In this document: piece after piece, positions 20,959 through 32,513 of the stretch
Layout of the letters: each line of letters opens with the position of its first letter
How positions within the stretch are numbered: the stretch's first letter is position 1
NCBI GenBank assembly: GCA_003427395.1
Contig: BFEA01000335.1
Location: 1,681,238-1,741,660, forward strand
Source: Chara braunii
Taxonomy: Eukaryota; Streptophyta; Charophyceae; Charales; Characeae
Direction: 5' to 3'
Length of the DNA: 60,423 nt
The notes under the pieces: generated by a model
Seen by the model: the letters and a program-made list of their open reading frames with translations, nothing else
The model's database searches: none
What the model was told of the DNA's origin: nothing
Position numbers and translations under genes: made by a program

Positions 20959-23900
20959 ATGGTTTTGGGGGGTCGGTTAACCGGCTCTCGAGTAGGGGCC
21001 CTTATAGATTCAGGGGCCACCCGCAGTTACATTAGCCGTAGAGCGCTGAAAAAGTTGAGGCTAGGATTGAAAGTCCAAAAGTTATCAGACCCCATAGTTT
21101 GTGTCCTCGCGGACAACCGCACTATGCGTGTTGAGGACTACGCAGAGGGAGTCCAGGCGTACTTTCGCCTAGAGAAAGATGGGAAGGTGGATAAAGTTCT
21201 CCATTCCCTAACTCTCCTCGTACAAGATGACCTTCCGTTTGACATAGTCCTAGGCATGGACTGGGGAGAGGCAGCAGGGGGCACACTCCACTTGAGAGAG
21301 CATGAGTGTAGGCTCCCTAGTCCGTCAGGCGAGGTTAAGACCGCCCGTCTGTTCCATGTTTCCGGAGATGATAACTCCTTGCCACATTGCTGCCTCAGTG
21401 CTCCCGCGTTCGCGCAACTAGTGAGAAAGGAGCAATTAGAGGATCAGGTCTTTGTAGTGTATGTAAGGTCTGTCACTGAGACGAATGAAGAGGACAGTTC
21501 CACAGATCCAGCCATTGCCAAGCTGCTGGAAGAGTTTACAGATCTCTCAGAGCCGCCGACAGGAGTAGTGTCGCGGCTGATCCAGCACAGGATAGAGATA
21601 GAGCCTGGCAGTAGAACTCCTAAGGGAGCAGTTTACAGGATGTCCCCAAGAGAGTTAGAGGAGCTGCACAAGCAATTGGACGAGCTCCTGGAGAAAGGTT
21701 GGATTAGACCCAGTTCGTTTCCTTTTGGAGCACCAGTACTATTTGTCCCCAAGAAGGAAGGAGAGTTGCGTATGTGCATAGACTATAGGGGTCTGAATGC
21801 TATCACAATCAAAAATGCTGAACCACTGCCCAGGATAGACGATCTCTTAGATCGAGTGCAGGGTTGCAAGTATTTCTCAAAGAGAGACTTGAAGTCCGAT
21901 TATCATCAGATAGAAGTCCATCCTGATGACCAGTACAAGACTGCCTTCCGGACTAGATATGGGCATTATGAGTTCATAGGGATGCCCTTTGGACTGACCA
22001 ATGCGCCATCAACATTTCAGCGATGTATGAACGATCTGTTTAGGCCTTGGTTAGATAGATTCGTCGTAGTATATCTAGACGACATCTTAGTTTTCAGTAG
22101 GACCCTCCAAGAGCACCAGCGTCATTTGAGACAGGTCTTGGAGAAGCTGAGAGAAGCGAACTTCAAGATCAACGCGAAGAAGTGTGAGTGGGCCAAGACA
22201 CAAGTCTTGTACTTGGGCCACGTATTAGACGGAGATGGCATTAAGCCTGAGGACAGTAAGATAGCGGCGATTAGAGATTGGCCGACACCCCGCACATTGA
22301 CTGAGTTGCGGTCGTTCTTAGGTTTGGATAACTATTATAGGAAGTTCATAAGAAACTTCTCCACCATCGCCGCTCCCCTTCGCAGATTGCTCAAGAAAGA
22401 GGCACTCTGGCAGTGGGATAAGGATTGTACGTCAGCGCTAAAGAAGTTAAAGCGCGCGTTGATAGAAGACCTTGTCCTCAAAGTAGCAGATCCGTCCTTG
22501 CCATTTGTCGTCACCAGGGACGCGAGTCAGTATGGTATAGGCGCCGTGTTACAGCAAGCTGACGGCAATGGCTATAGACCCGTAGAGTTCATGTCAGCGA
22601 GGATGCCCTCAGAAAAGGTTGCTACCTCGACGTACGAGAGAGAACTCTACGCTCTTAGGCAGGCTTTAGAGCACTAGAAGCATTACCTGCTTGGGAGGCA
22701 CTTCAAAGTGTATTCAAACCACGAGACTCTTAGATGGTTGATGACACAAACCAAGATGACACCTAAGTTGACTAGATGGGCCGCTGAGATAAACCAGTAT
22801 GACTTCGAGCTCAAACCTGTGAAGGGCAAGTACAATGTAGTTGCAGATGCTCTGAGTAGGAGGTCAGACTACTTTGGAGCCATAGTTCACTATCTGGATA
22901 TAGGGAGTGACCTGCAGGAGAAAGTTAGACAGGCGTATGCACAGGACCCTATCTATAGTGACCTCCTCAAGAAGGTTAAGGAGGCCCCGGAGACTGAGCC
23001 AGATTACCGCACTACAGAGGGGTTATTATTTGAAAAGACTAACGTAGTAGACCGCCTATGCGTTCCCAACAGTGAGGAGATCCGTAGTTTGATCCTAGGG
23101 GAATGCCATGATACAGAGGGACACTTTGGTTGGCAAAAGACTTTCTGATGCACGCGTACACATGACCAGGAATGAAGAACGGCGGCATAGAGTATGTCCG
23201 CAGTTGGGAACAAGACTACTACGCGTGCCCCTCTAGGTCTTCTCAGACCATTGCCTATTCCAAACCAGCCTGGAGATTAAGTCTCCATTGACTTCATGGA
23301 TGCCGGTGTCAAGAGTAGACACGGCAAGAGCCAAGTCATGGTCGTAGTTGATAGATTTAGCACGTATGCTATTTTTGTTCCCTTGCCTGCAGAGGCACGT
23401 ACAGAGTTAGTAATCCAGAAGTTCTTTGATTTTTGGGTTAGCGAGCATGGCCTCCCTTTGTCTATTGTTAGTGATAGAGACACCCGCTTCACTAGCCAGA
23501 ACTGGCAGGAACTAATGAGAGTCTATGGATCTAAGTTGTTGATGTCGTCTAGCCGCCATCCCGAGACTAACGGTCAGACCGAGCAGATGAACAAGATCCT
23601 GCAGCAAGTTTTGCGCATGTACATTAGACCCGATCAGATTAGCTGGGACGAGATGTTACCCGAGGTAGCCAGTGCATACAATAACAGCGTGCATTTGTCC
23701 ACCTGTCGCACCCCCAACAAGTTGCACAAGTCCTTTAGACCACGTAGACCGTTTGAGGGACTTAACCGGGATCAGATTCACAGGCTACCGCCCGGTACCA
23801 GGGAGTTCGAGATACAGCATGAAAAAGAGATGGCCACTGTCGTTGAAAACCTCGGGGAGGCCCAACACCGGATGATAGAACATGCTAATAAGCACCGTCG

Positions 23901-24378
23901 CCCATCGCAGTTTCAGGTAGGCGATTTGGTCTGGGTCAAGTCTAAAGAGTTTGCGCCTGAGGAAAACATCTCGCAAAAGTTACTGCCCGCATATAGAGGA
24001 CTGTGACCAGTTCTAAAAGTTAAGGGCAGAGAGGATGGACCGTCCTATACTATAGAGATCCCAGCACACCTCCACACCTACCCTGCGTTTCACGCATCAA
24101 AGTTGCTGCCGTGTGTCACCAGTCAACAGTTTCCATCTAGACGGTCCATGATTCCTCCAGACATGGACGGCATATATGACATTGACGGCATTGCAGGTGA
24201 AGATGTGTTCAGAACAGGAGATAGAGGTCGTCCACAGAAACAGTATAAGGTCCGGTTTGCTTATTAGGAGCCGGAGGATGACCGCTGGTTCACTAGAGCA
24301 GAACTTCTAGAGACGGCTCCCGATATAGTTAGAGCCTACGAAAGAGATCAGAGAGGTAAAGGTCCTGCCTTGGGCTGA
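20959..24378 (+). pseudogene. pol: E1 pol: protease, RT, RNase H, integrase, chromodomain-like tail
   Basis: The domains follow gypsy order. Aspartic protease: LIDSGATRSYIS near residue 17. Reverse transcriptase: [10 protein letters not shown] near residue 274, FGLTNAPSTFQ, and the catalytic YLDDILVFS at about 22071. RNase H: VTRDASQYGIGAVL at about 22510. Linker with CHDTEGHFGW of the integrase zinc finger. Integrase core with the catalytic triad at 23290 (SIDF), 23473 (VSDRD) and 23581 (GQTEQMN), a DD35E spacing. The end has the GDLVWV barrel and a chromodomain-like DDRWFTRAELLE. A TAG at 22675 replaces the Trp of HWKHYLLGR. A stop at 23146 and shifted sequence to 23295 destroy the second half of the zinc finger. 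TGA at 24004 and TAG at 24265 break the tail. Active-site residues are otherwise kept, so decay is fairly recent. The true start is unclear because gag normally precedes it. Confidence 0.93.
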
Positions 24379-24403
24379 GTTATTCTCGGAGGACCTCGAA
24401 TTT

Positions 24404-24416
24404 AGGCCGGCGGGAG
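24404..24416 (+). other. Probable E1 polypurine tract region
   Basis: AGGCCGGCGGGAG directly precedes the 3' LTR (TGAAACGG). E2 has the equivalent AGGCCGGCGAGAG before its LTR at 29881. It is purine-rich rather than pure purine; position and conservation are the evidence. Confidence 0.55.
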
Positions 24417-25307
24417 TGAAACGGTATTCACCAATTCGCGGTAGCTGATGCAGATCCCAGGGCTCAATTCCTAGTCCCCACCTTACCTGTGTACACTATT
24501 TGTGTCGAGCCATAGAGTTGAACCCGCGACCTGTGTATTTGTAACCGTTGGTAGGTTCTCGTAGGGTCCATAGGTAGCAGGGATTCGATCTGTAGACCTG
24601 TCGAGTAGGAGTCCCAATCAGGTCTAGAAGTCGTAGTTGTAGCCTTCTCAAAGAGTCAAGGTCGTAGCTGCTACATTACCAGAAGGCCAAGTCTACGGAC
24701 TTCCGGAAGGTCCGAGTAGTGGCCTTTCGGAGTTTCCCACTGTTAGGCTGAGGCAAGTGGGCAAGTGGTGGAGTCTACCCGTGCTGAGTCAGCAGTCCCA
24801 GTCCTAGGCAGTCCTGGTCCAGTCAAGCAAAGTACCGCATGGGACTGTGTGCACTTCGAGCATGGGAAAGGGCCAGACCAACGAGCTGCAAAAGTATAAA
24901 TCAAGAGGCAGCGCCCAGTCGTTCATTTGATTCCTGCGGGAGCCATGCGGAAGAGCTGCCACAAGCGACTTGTGCAGGGAGCCCGAGAAAGAAGTGGGCG
25001 AGAGAGAAGGACCGTAGCCATAGCGATAGGGTTGTAGCGGCCATAGCCGTCAAAGCTGTAGGTAGAGTGCAGTGTGAGTGTGTGTGTGTGTGTTCTGAGT
25101 ATCACGTGTGGGATATCCAGGGTCATCCTGTGTATGCGAACAGTGAGTTGTGTGGGCGTTGAGTCGCCATAGCCATCAAAGCGAACTTGAATCTGAACTG
25201 TGTTCTCGATTACCATATCTCTGAGTTCTGAGTGGGCACTTGTCGCCAGTTTGCTGCGCACCTGTTTGCATGCGTGAGGAGTGTGAATGAGAGCAAGTCT
25301 GATAGCA
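24417..25307 (+). repeat. E1 3' LTR (891 bp)
   Basis: It starts TGAAACGGTATTCACCAATT and ends AGTCTGATAGCA. It lacks the 31-bp duplication of the 5' LTR and has several other small differences. TATA box at 24895; GCCATAGC at 25017, 25040 and 25166. Confidence 0.93.
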
Positions 25308-25418
25308 TATAATAAAAATAGGAATATAGTCCATAAAGAAGAATATATATTCTCAAAGTATCAAATTATTGAATAGAACATGCATTCTTGAATTAAGTCA
25401 AGTTCTTAAGAAGAAGTC
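25308..25418. other. AT-rich junction between E1 and E2
   Basis: About 110 bp of AT-rich sequence after the E1 LTR and before the purine tract. No LTR or leader of E2 is recognisable, so the left end of E2 is missing or was lost when E1 arrived. Confidence 0.5.
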
Positions 25419-25644
25419 GAGGAGGAAGAGGAAGAGGAAGAAGAGGAAGGAGGAAGAGGAAGAAGAAGAAGAAGAGGAAGAGGAAGAGCAAGAAGAAGAG
25501 GAAGAGGAAGAGGAGGAAGAGGAGGAGGAAGAGGGGGAGGAGGAGGGGGAGGAGGAAGAGGAGGAAGAGGAGGAAGAGGAGGAAGAGGAGGAAGAGGAGG
25601 AAGAAGAGGAGGAGGAAGAGGAGGAGGAAGAAGAGGAGGAGGAA
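25419..25644. repeat. Long purine tract, (GAGGAA)-like, 226 bp
   Basis: All A/G on the plus strand except one C at 25489. Plus frames read poly-Glu, minus frames poly-Pro/Leu. It ends exactly where the minus-strand RT of E2 breaks off. Such mirror-like purine tracts can form triplex DNA and stall replication. Confidence 0.9.
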
Positions 25645-26180
25645 TCAGAATATCATCGAGATATATTACGACAAATTTATCAAGCCATTCACAAAAATGT
25701 TCATTCATAGTTCTTTGGAAAGTTGCAGGGGCATTCGTAAGCCCGAAGGGCAACACAATGAACTCATAGTGCCCATACCTTGTTCGAAAGGCAGTCTTGT
25801 ATTGGTCTTTTGGCTCTACCTCAATCTGATGGTAGCCAGACTTCAAATCAATCTTAGTGAAGTACTTGCTACCTTGCACTCTATCCAACAAATCGTCGCT
25901 CAGCATTCTTAACTATTATATCGTTCAATCTTCTATAATTTATGCACATGCGGACCCCGCCATTTTTCTTTGGTACAAGAAGTACTGGCGCACCATAGGG
26001 CGAGGAGTTGGGCCTTATCCATCCCTTTTCCAATATTTCATTAAGCTGGGTTCGCAGCTCGTCTAATTCTTTGGGTGACATTCGGTATATAGGCCCCTTA
26101 GGAATCTGACTTCCTGGTACAATCTCAATGCGATGTTTGATAGGTCTCTCAATTACACCGCTTGGGGCCTCTGCCACATC
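25645..26180 (-). pseudogene. pol: E2 reverse transcriptase, N-terminal part
   Basis: From right to left: [49 protein letters not shown], then [10 protein letters not shown] (E1 has CIDYRGLN, so the conserved Asp is Asn here). About 14 bases encoding the PLPRI residues seen in E1 are lost near 25900, shifting the frame. The other frame then gives [31 protein letters not shown] and [11 protein letters not shown], ending at 25645 against the purine tract. The catalytic YLDD is intact, but thumb, connection and RNase H are absent. Confidence 0.9.
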
Positions 26181-26295
26181 TGCGAATTCTTTTAGAATCT
26201 TTTCAACCTCTGGGGTTTGACCTCTTCTTTAGCTTCACCCTCCTTCACTGGGCGCACATATGCAACAAAAACTTGATCATATAAGTTATACTTTT

Positions 26296-26908
<613 letters not shown>

Positions 26909-27118
26909 TTAAATTTCTGCTTTTCATAAACGTTGATACAGTTTTGTTGATTTCTTGATTACTATTATCTACAAATATTTCCGTATTGTAACATTGAACC
27001 TCTGGACAGTGTACTAGGTGGGGAGTGTCTGTCTTTTCAGTTTCTGCACGAGGAACCTTCGGATGGGAGGATGTCTTTCTGCTTACATCCGAAGTTCCGA
27101 TAGAGGCAACTGAAACCT

Positions 27119-27500
27119 CTACTGGTTGTTCCCTTTTGGTTGTTTGTAGTCGGGACAGAAGGGAATGATGTGGTTGGGGTCACCACATTTGAGGCATTGA
27201 TCGACGACCTTTCTATCCTGCCAACCTTTCTCTGTAATCCCCAATTTCTTCCAAGGCTCCCCTTCGGGCAAACCTGGATGGGGTGGATATGGTTTGTCCC
27301 ATGTACCATACCATGCGCCTCTTCCTCTTCCCCAGGTAGAATACGAACCACGGCCACCTTGCGAGGGACCATTGCCCCTTCCACCCACACAGTAGCTACC
27401 TTCGCCACCACCCCTCTGGGTACCGGGTCCTCTTCCACCACGTCCGCGGCCTCCTCTTCCTCGGACACGTCCTCTTCCTTGTCGCCCTCCCCCGCGGGCT
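27119..27500 (-). pseudogene. gag: E2 gag basic tail and CCHC knuckle
   Basis: A Gly/Arg-rich stretch (GRGNGPSQGGRGSYSTWGRG) precedes PWKKLGITEKGW and the knuckle CLKCGDPNHIIPFC at 27155-27196 (C-x2-C-x4-H-x4-C). The order and the PW..LG motif match E1, where a frameshift separates the two parts. Confidence 0.88.
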
Positions 27501-27601
27501 GCAACGGCCGCGTAGTCCCCTCCTAAACTACCGAACCGTTGGGTCCTCCCTCCAGACCATAATCTATCTGGTCGTAAGAGAGAGTTTCGACACCTCCTTC
27601 T

Positions 27602-28225
27602 TCAAAGGTAAGAAGGAGATTGTATTTCCCCGGTATGTTCCTTGAGATGGTGTTGCCATTTCTTACCCGCTTGCAGATCTTTCCAATAATGGCAATAATT
27701 AGCCTCGGCTAAAAAGCCAGCATGATCTATAGCGATCTTGTTGAACTTCTCGTATGTCATCCCCTCTTCCTTTGTGCGGGGATAAAGCTGAGTACGGAGA
27801 GGGTCGAGTAGTGCCCTAGCGAAGTTATTGAGGATTTGAGTAGGAGTAAAACCATGTTCAGCGCATTGTAACAGTTCATGCATCGTTGCTTTGAGTGCAG
27901 ATGCACTCTTCCATTTCCGATCCGCAATATTTAAGATCAACATTTCTGTTCGGCGAGCCAGATTTTTATCTTCAAATCGTTCTCTAACAGCCTTAAAGAA
28001 GTCTTCGATTCTTGTTTGCTGTGAATATTCGATCATAGTCTGGCAATTAGCTTCTTTTTGCAACGATATGGCGAAGCTCATCGCATCGCCGACCATACAT
28101 GAAGTGGCCATCAAGACTTTGTCCCAATACGGGATGCGCTATCCGTATACACATGATTCCACAGCAGCAATCCAATGCAAAACACTCTCCTCCTTTTTGC
28201 CGGTGTAGGTCCATGACACCTTAAC
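27602..28225 (-). pseudogene. gag: E2 gag capsid-like core
   Basis: This corresponds to the E1 core: FKAVRERFEDKNLARRTEM aligns with E1 FLKLLRERFADVTRGVRAS, KSASALKATMHELLQCAEHG with RSARALKAVMDDLVAVPDHG, and YEKFNKIAIDHAGFLAEANY with YDALSREEVLFEAKS. Further right, in the same strand, VSWTYTGKKEESVLHW precedes it with an in-frame stop. It would assemble the particle; broken by stops. Confidence 0.85.
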
Positions 28226-28655
28226 TTTAATTTTTCTGATATCTCCACTGTCTTCTCGCAACACTACCTTTCCTTTCTTGTCACCATCTCCCCCATCTCC
28301 GTCTCCATCTCCTCCTCGTCCGCCGCTGCCATAAATTATCTTTTCAATCTCAGCGGGAGTAAAGGTTTGGTTGATGTGATCTTTTTATTTCTGAATATAT
28401 GATTGTATATGATGATCAACATCTTTGGCGGACTTTGGCAGGAAGGTGTTCTAGACTTCCGTTTCAACTCTTTGCAACGTTATGTTCATTGCTTCTAGCT
28501 CTTGCTTTGTATGCAGAACTGTTTCTGTCAAGAGGGCTAGTTTTTCTTTTGTTGCAACTTGTTTATCTTTTTGGTCTTGCAGTTCTCTTTGTAGCCTTGC
28601 ACCCTCTGTTTGCAGCCTTTTTCTTTCGTCAAGCTCTTGCCGTTTCGCTGCATGA
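28225..28655 (-). pseudogene. gag: E2 gag N-terminal coiled coil
   Basis: From right: HAAKRQELDERKRLQTEGAR, RELQDQKDKQVATKEKLALL and TKQELEAMNITLQRVETEV, a heptad-like coiled coil similar in kind to the E1 gag start, then a stop at 28451. A Gly/Asp-rich stretch (about 28280-28330) follows. Its right end meets the plus-strand integrase at about 28650, the proposed inversion junction. Confidence 0.7.
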
Positions 28656-29819
28656 TAGACTTTGTATTCCAAATGTGGAAGAGATCAAAAGTCTGATCTT
28701 GGGGGAAGGCCATTTCGGGTGGAAAAAGACTTATGCAAATCTATTACGTTCTTATACGTGGCCTCGCATGAAACCCGATTGCATTACATATGTGCAAGGT
28801 TGTCAAGTATGCCAGAGAAATCAAAGCACTACTCAGCCTCCCCTCGGTCTATTGAAACCTTTGCCAATCCCAACAGGTCCAGGAGACTTTGTGTCCATTG
28901 ACTTCATGGACACTAAGGTGAAGAGCGGGAATGGGAAAACGCAAGTGATGGTTATCGTTGACAAGTTTAGTAAATATGTTGTCCTCGTAGCATTGCCAAC
29001 AGAAGCAAAAACGGAATTGGTAATCCGGGAATTCTTCAACCACTGGGTGAAGGATTATGGACATCCCTTGACGATTGTGAGTGACAGAGATTCGCAATTC
29101 ACAAGTGAACAATGGCAGCAACTAATGAACATTTATGGCTCTAAGTTGACTATGTCGTCAGGATGACACCCTGAGACAAATGGCAAGACTGAGCAAATGA
29201 ACAAGATTTTGCAGCAGACGCCGCACATGTACATACGTCCCAACCAGGTTGATTGGGACGAGCATTTGCCCAAAGTTGCTAGTGCCTATAATAACTTTGT
29301 TACCTGTCTACATGCAAGACTCCTATGGAGTTGCATTTGGGACGGCGTCCGCACAGACCTATCGATCGCTTGAACACGGATCAAGTGCATAAGCTTCCAT
29401 TAGGAACAAGTGAATTTGCGATACAATATCGGAAAGATATTGAGACTACCCGCCTACAGAGGACCTTGGCAAGTTTTAAATGTGATTGGAGATGTGGATG
29501 GACCTTCTTATGTGATTGAGATTCTTCTGCATTTACATACATATCCAATGTTTCACGCCTCAAAGCTCTTACCTTGCGTGACAAATGAGTTATTTCCCAG
29601 TCGCAGATCGGCGATACCTCCTAGTATGGATGGGAAATATGATGTGGATAAGATTGTTGCTGAAAGTACTCTTCAGACTGGATGTAGCGGCAGACCACAC
29701 AACAATATAAAGTAAGATTTGCATATCAAGACCCCAGTGAAGATCACTGGTTCACAAGAGAAGAATTGATTGAGTTTGCACCTCATATTGTGTCTACTTA
29801 CAAAAGAGCCAGAAAGTGA
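28650..29819 (+). pseudogene. pol: E2 integrase and chromodomain-like tail
   Basis: It inserts element cDNA into host DNA. Begins DRLCIPNVEEIKSLILGEGHF; the zinc-finger is GHFGW...CQVCQRN, but E1 and E4 read GECHDTEGHFGW/GECHDATGHFGY, so the codons with the first His are deleted here. Core: SIDFMDTKVKSGNGK, IVSDRDSQFTSEQWQ, and PETNGKTEQMN after a TGA at 29164-29166 that replaces an Arg or Cys codon before HPETNG. Frameshifts follow near 29300 and 29440. The tail (PSYVIEILLHLHTYPMFHAS, PSMDGKYDVDKIV, FAYQDPSEDHWFTREELI) reaches a TGA at 29817. Catalytic D, D and E are present. Confidence 0.88.
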
Positions 29820-29880
29820 ATAAGCATTATAGATAGATGAAGGTTTATCTCAGAGGACTTTGAAACTAGGCCGGCGAGAG

Positions 29881-30990
29881 TAAAAGAGCCTTTACCCAAT
29901 TCAGCCCCTGAATGGCGAACGCAGCATTATGGGGTCGCTCGGCCAGAGCCTAACTCGTGAAAAGCATATCAAAAGACATGTTCTCTGGGTCAAAAGTCCC
30001 ATCCTAACTAAAGGTCACAGTTGTGCCCCTAGACAAAACGTTGCAGTATTCAATTGTGGGAGTCACATCTGTTCATCCAGGGGGTGTGCAAGTCATGTCT
30101 GCTCGTACAGGAGATGTGTCTGCTCGTACAGGAGATGTGTCTGTTCGTGCAGTAAGTGTGTCTGTCGAACAGTAGGTGTGTCTGTTCATAAAGAAGTCAA
30201 AGAGATAAGGTCCCAGTCCAAATTCAAGTCAAAGGAAAAGTCTAGATACAGATTGGAAGTCCGAAATTCAGGCCTGAAGGCCGCAGCAGCAGCAGACCTT
30301 GAGGATAAGGAACAAGGACACACTCCACAGAGGCCTGGGACTGGGAAAGGACCTGCAAAGGCAGGCCAGCACTATAAGAAACGAGGCAGCCTCCCCACAA
30401 GGCAGATTGTCCATTGGCATTGATGCGTGGAAGTGTTGAGGCACTTGTGCGCTATAGTGGGCACTTGTGCACTATAGTGCAGGGGAAGAGCGCTGGCTTG
30501 AGAGCTGCGCCAGAAGGAAGAAGTGCTGGGCGCTGGCTGCAGAAGAGGCCATAGCTGCGCCAGCTTGTGTTAGTAGTACTAGAAGGGTTAGTAGTAGGAT
30601 ATCAGTGAGTAGCATTCAAAGTAAATTCTCGTAGATAGGGAGTGTGCATGCATGTTGAGACGAGGGAACTAGGACATAGATCTTGAGAGAGAAGAGAGGG
30701 AGAGAGAAGACAGGTTATGAAGTTGGATATGGTGGATACTTACCTGTTGGCGTCATACTTGTGATCTGAGGGGAGACGCTGGCTGAGCCAGGCCCTTTGT
30801 TGACGAATGCTGTTTGGCGCTGGATTCTTGAACTCGTACTCTTTGTATAATGTGACTTTGATAGTATGAGCTGCGCTATCTGGTTCTCATTCCATCTCGT
30901 CTTGGCTTTGTGTGAGACTACTTAATCTGTGTGCTGACATTTACGCATGCACCGTGAACACTCCAGCAAGCTGTGAACAGTCAGGTTCCT
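29881..30990 (+). repeat. Probable E2 3' LTR (right end uncertain)
   Basis: It starts directly after AGGCCGGCGAGAG as TAAAAGAGCCTTTACCCAAT, comparable to the E1 LTR start (TGAAACGGTATTCACCAAT), with TG changed to TA. TATA-like ACTATAAGAA at 30371 is followed by ACGAGGCAGCC, as in the E1 LTR (GAGGCAGCGCC). GCCATAGC at 30548. A 21-bp minisatellite (TGTCTGCTCGTACAGGAGATG and variants, about 4 copies) lies at 30096-30190. The right end is placed near CGCATGCACCGTGAACA, by analogy with E1, and has no partner copy to confirm it. Confidence 0.55.
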
Positions 30991-31277
30991 TGCACTACCT
31001 CGGAATACCAGAAAATAGTCAGACTTAGGGAAGTCTGAATTTCGGAGTCTGAGTTTTCGCTGAGATTTGACAATCCTGCACTACACCTAGGAGCCTGCTG
31101 CAACCTTGAGGCAGCATGACTACTCAGAAAGAGCTTTCGAGGCAGCCTTTCAGCCCAAAGATGTACATTATATATGACCACACTAAGGGAGGAAGACCAT
31201 GGATGGGTCTTGAGATGGGAAATGGGAAAGCCCTAAAATGACTAAGGAGCAAGGGTGGTGATTTGAATTGTCATATG

Positions 31278-32181
31278 TGAAATCAAACTCGTCTTCTTCC
31301 CACTTTGTCATGCCTGCAAACAGCGGTACAGCAACTGGCGACATGCGCCCACACAGTACTCAAGATATCGTAACCAGATATGAGTTCTCTTCAACTGACT
31401 ATGGCAACCGGGCGCCCACACAACTCACTGTTCGCACTCTGGATCACCCTGGATGTCCCACACGCAACACTCAGTATCATACACAACACACACACACGCT
31501 ATGCTACAGCTATGGCAGCGCTAGCTGCCACTACCCTATCGCTACACCACTTCTCTGCCCACTTCGTCTTCGGGCGCACTGCAGACCGCCTCGCACAAGC
31601 TGCTAAGGCAGCGCTTCCGCCTGGCATCCGCAGGAATCCCTCCATGGCTGGACGCAGCCTCTTGATTTATACTTCTGCGCTGCATTGGTCTGCCCTGTGT
31701 CCCTGGCCCATGGTGCACACAGTCCCCCCCGTGGTACTTGCTGGACCGGACTGGTACTTTCTANACTCTCCCTTGACTGTATGATGACGACCCTACGACG
31801 CAGTGCAATTGCACCGGGGTCCTACTATTTGACCTTGCCACTTGTCCTCGTCTCCATCATGGGCTTGCTTTAGTCACACCACTTGCCCACTTGCCTGCAC
31901 CACTTGACCACTTGCCTGCACCGCTTGACCACTTGCCTGCACCACTTGACCACTTGCCAACCTTCTAGAAGGACTGCAGCTAGCCTTCTAGTCTACAGGT
32001 CTACGGATCGAATCCTGGCTACCTATAGACCTACGACAGACCTACCTACCACTGGCGGTTCTACAGGTCGCAGGTTCAACTCTTCGAGTTGACGCAGCTA
32101 TTGTACACAGGTAAGTTGGGGAACTAGGGATCGAGCCCTGGGATCTACCTCACCTACCACGAATTGGTGAATACCGTTTCA
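31278..32181 (-). mobile_element. Solo LTR S1 of the E1 family
   Basis: Read on the minus strand it starts TGAAACGGTATTCACCAATT at 32181 and ends GAGTTTGATTTCA at 31278, aligning with the E1 LTR along its length (ACTGGCGACA, the TATA box at 31665-31671, GCCATAGC at 31509, CGATTCC...AGG blocks). Flanking bases are TATG on both sides (31274-31277 and 32182-32185), or ATATG if one end base is shared, a good target-site duplication. No element body adjoins it, so it arose by LTR-LTR recombination. It carries a private 21-bp tandem repeat (CACTTGCCTGCAC anchors at 31888, 31909, 31930). One N at 31764. Confidence 0.85.
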
Positions 32182-32513
32182 TATGTGGTGCTTGCTTGGA
32201 CTGCATGTTGGAATGTGTGGCTTGCTTGTGCATGCTAAAAACCCAGCTTGAGTTGCAGTAACTTGTGGGAGCCCACCGCGCATGAAGGGGGCTGCTCCCG
32301 ATCAGGAAAATGACTGAAAAATCCATGCACAGAGGGAGTTGGTGGCGCCTAGCGAGCTTGAGCCCATAAACCATCACCCAACAGTGCCAACACAAAAACA
32401 GTAGGTACAGGTGGCTTTAAGATGCCTCCTTGTGAGACAAGGGGCTGACCGGACCTCAAACTCAGACGGGTCCGGTCTCTTTTCTTAGAGTTAAGCCCCA
32501 ATAAAAGCCGGTC
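32182..32513. other. No gene recognised
   Basis: Short spacer; ATAAAAGCCGGTCAGTACC at about 32500 is a partial relative of the unit that follows. Confidence 0.4.

Larger units (their letters stand above)
16159..25307 (+). mobile_element. E1: nearly complete Ty3/gypsy LTR retrotransposon, about 9.15 kb
   Basis: Order: 5' LTR (16159-17098), primer site (17100-17111), leader with GA array and hairpin, gag (18314 to about 20330), protease, reverse transcriptase, RNase H, integrase with chromodomain-like tail (20959 to 24378), purine/GC-rich tract, 3' LTR (24417-25307). Integrase downstream of RNase H places it in Ty3/gypsy (Metaviridae) rather than copia. Both LTRs begin TGAAACGG and end in CA. 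They differ by scattered substitutions, a 31-bp tandem duplication present only in the 5' LTR (units at 16397 and 16428) and other small indels, so the insertion is not recent. At the expected target sites I read GATAT before and TATAA after, not a clean duplication. The element is defective: frameshifts near 18900-18955, near 20165 and in 23149-23295; TAG at 22675 and 24265; and an extra AT-rich block between gag and protease. Confidence 0.93.

Noticed and set aside
25369-25710. Plus-strand poly-Glu frame
   Set aside because: It is the translation of the purine tract; the end of it is antisense to RT.
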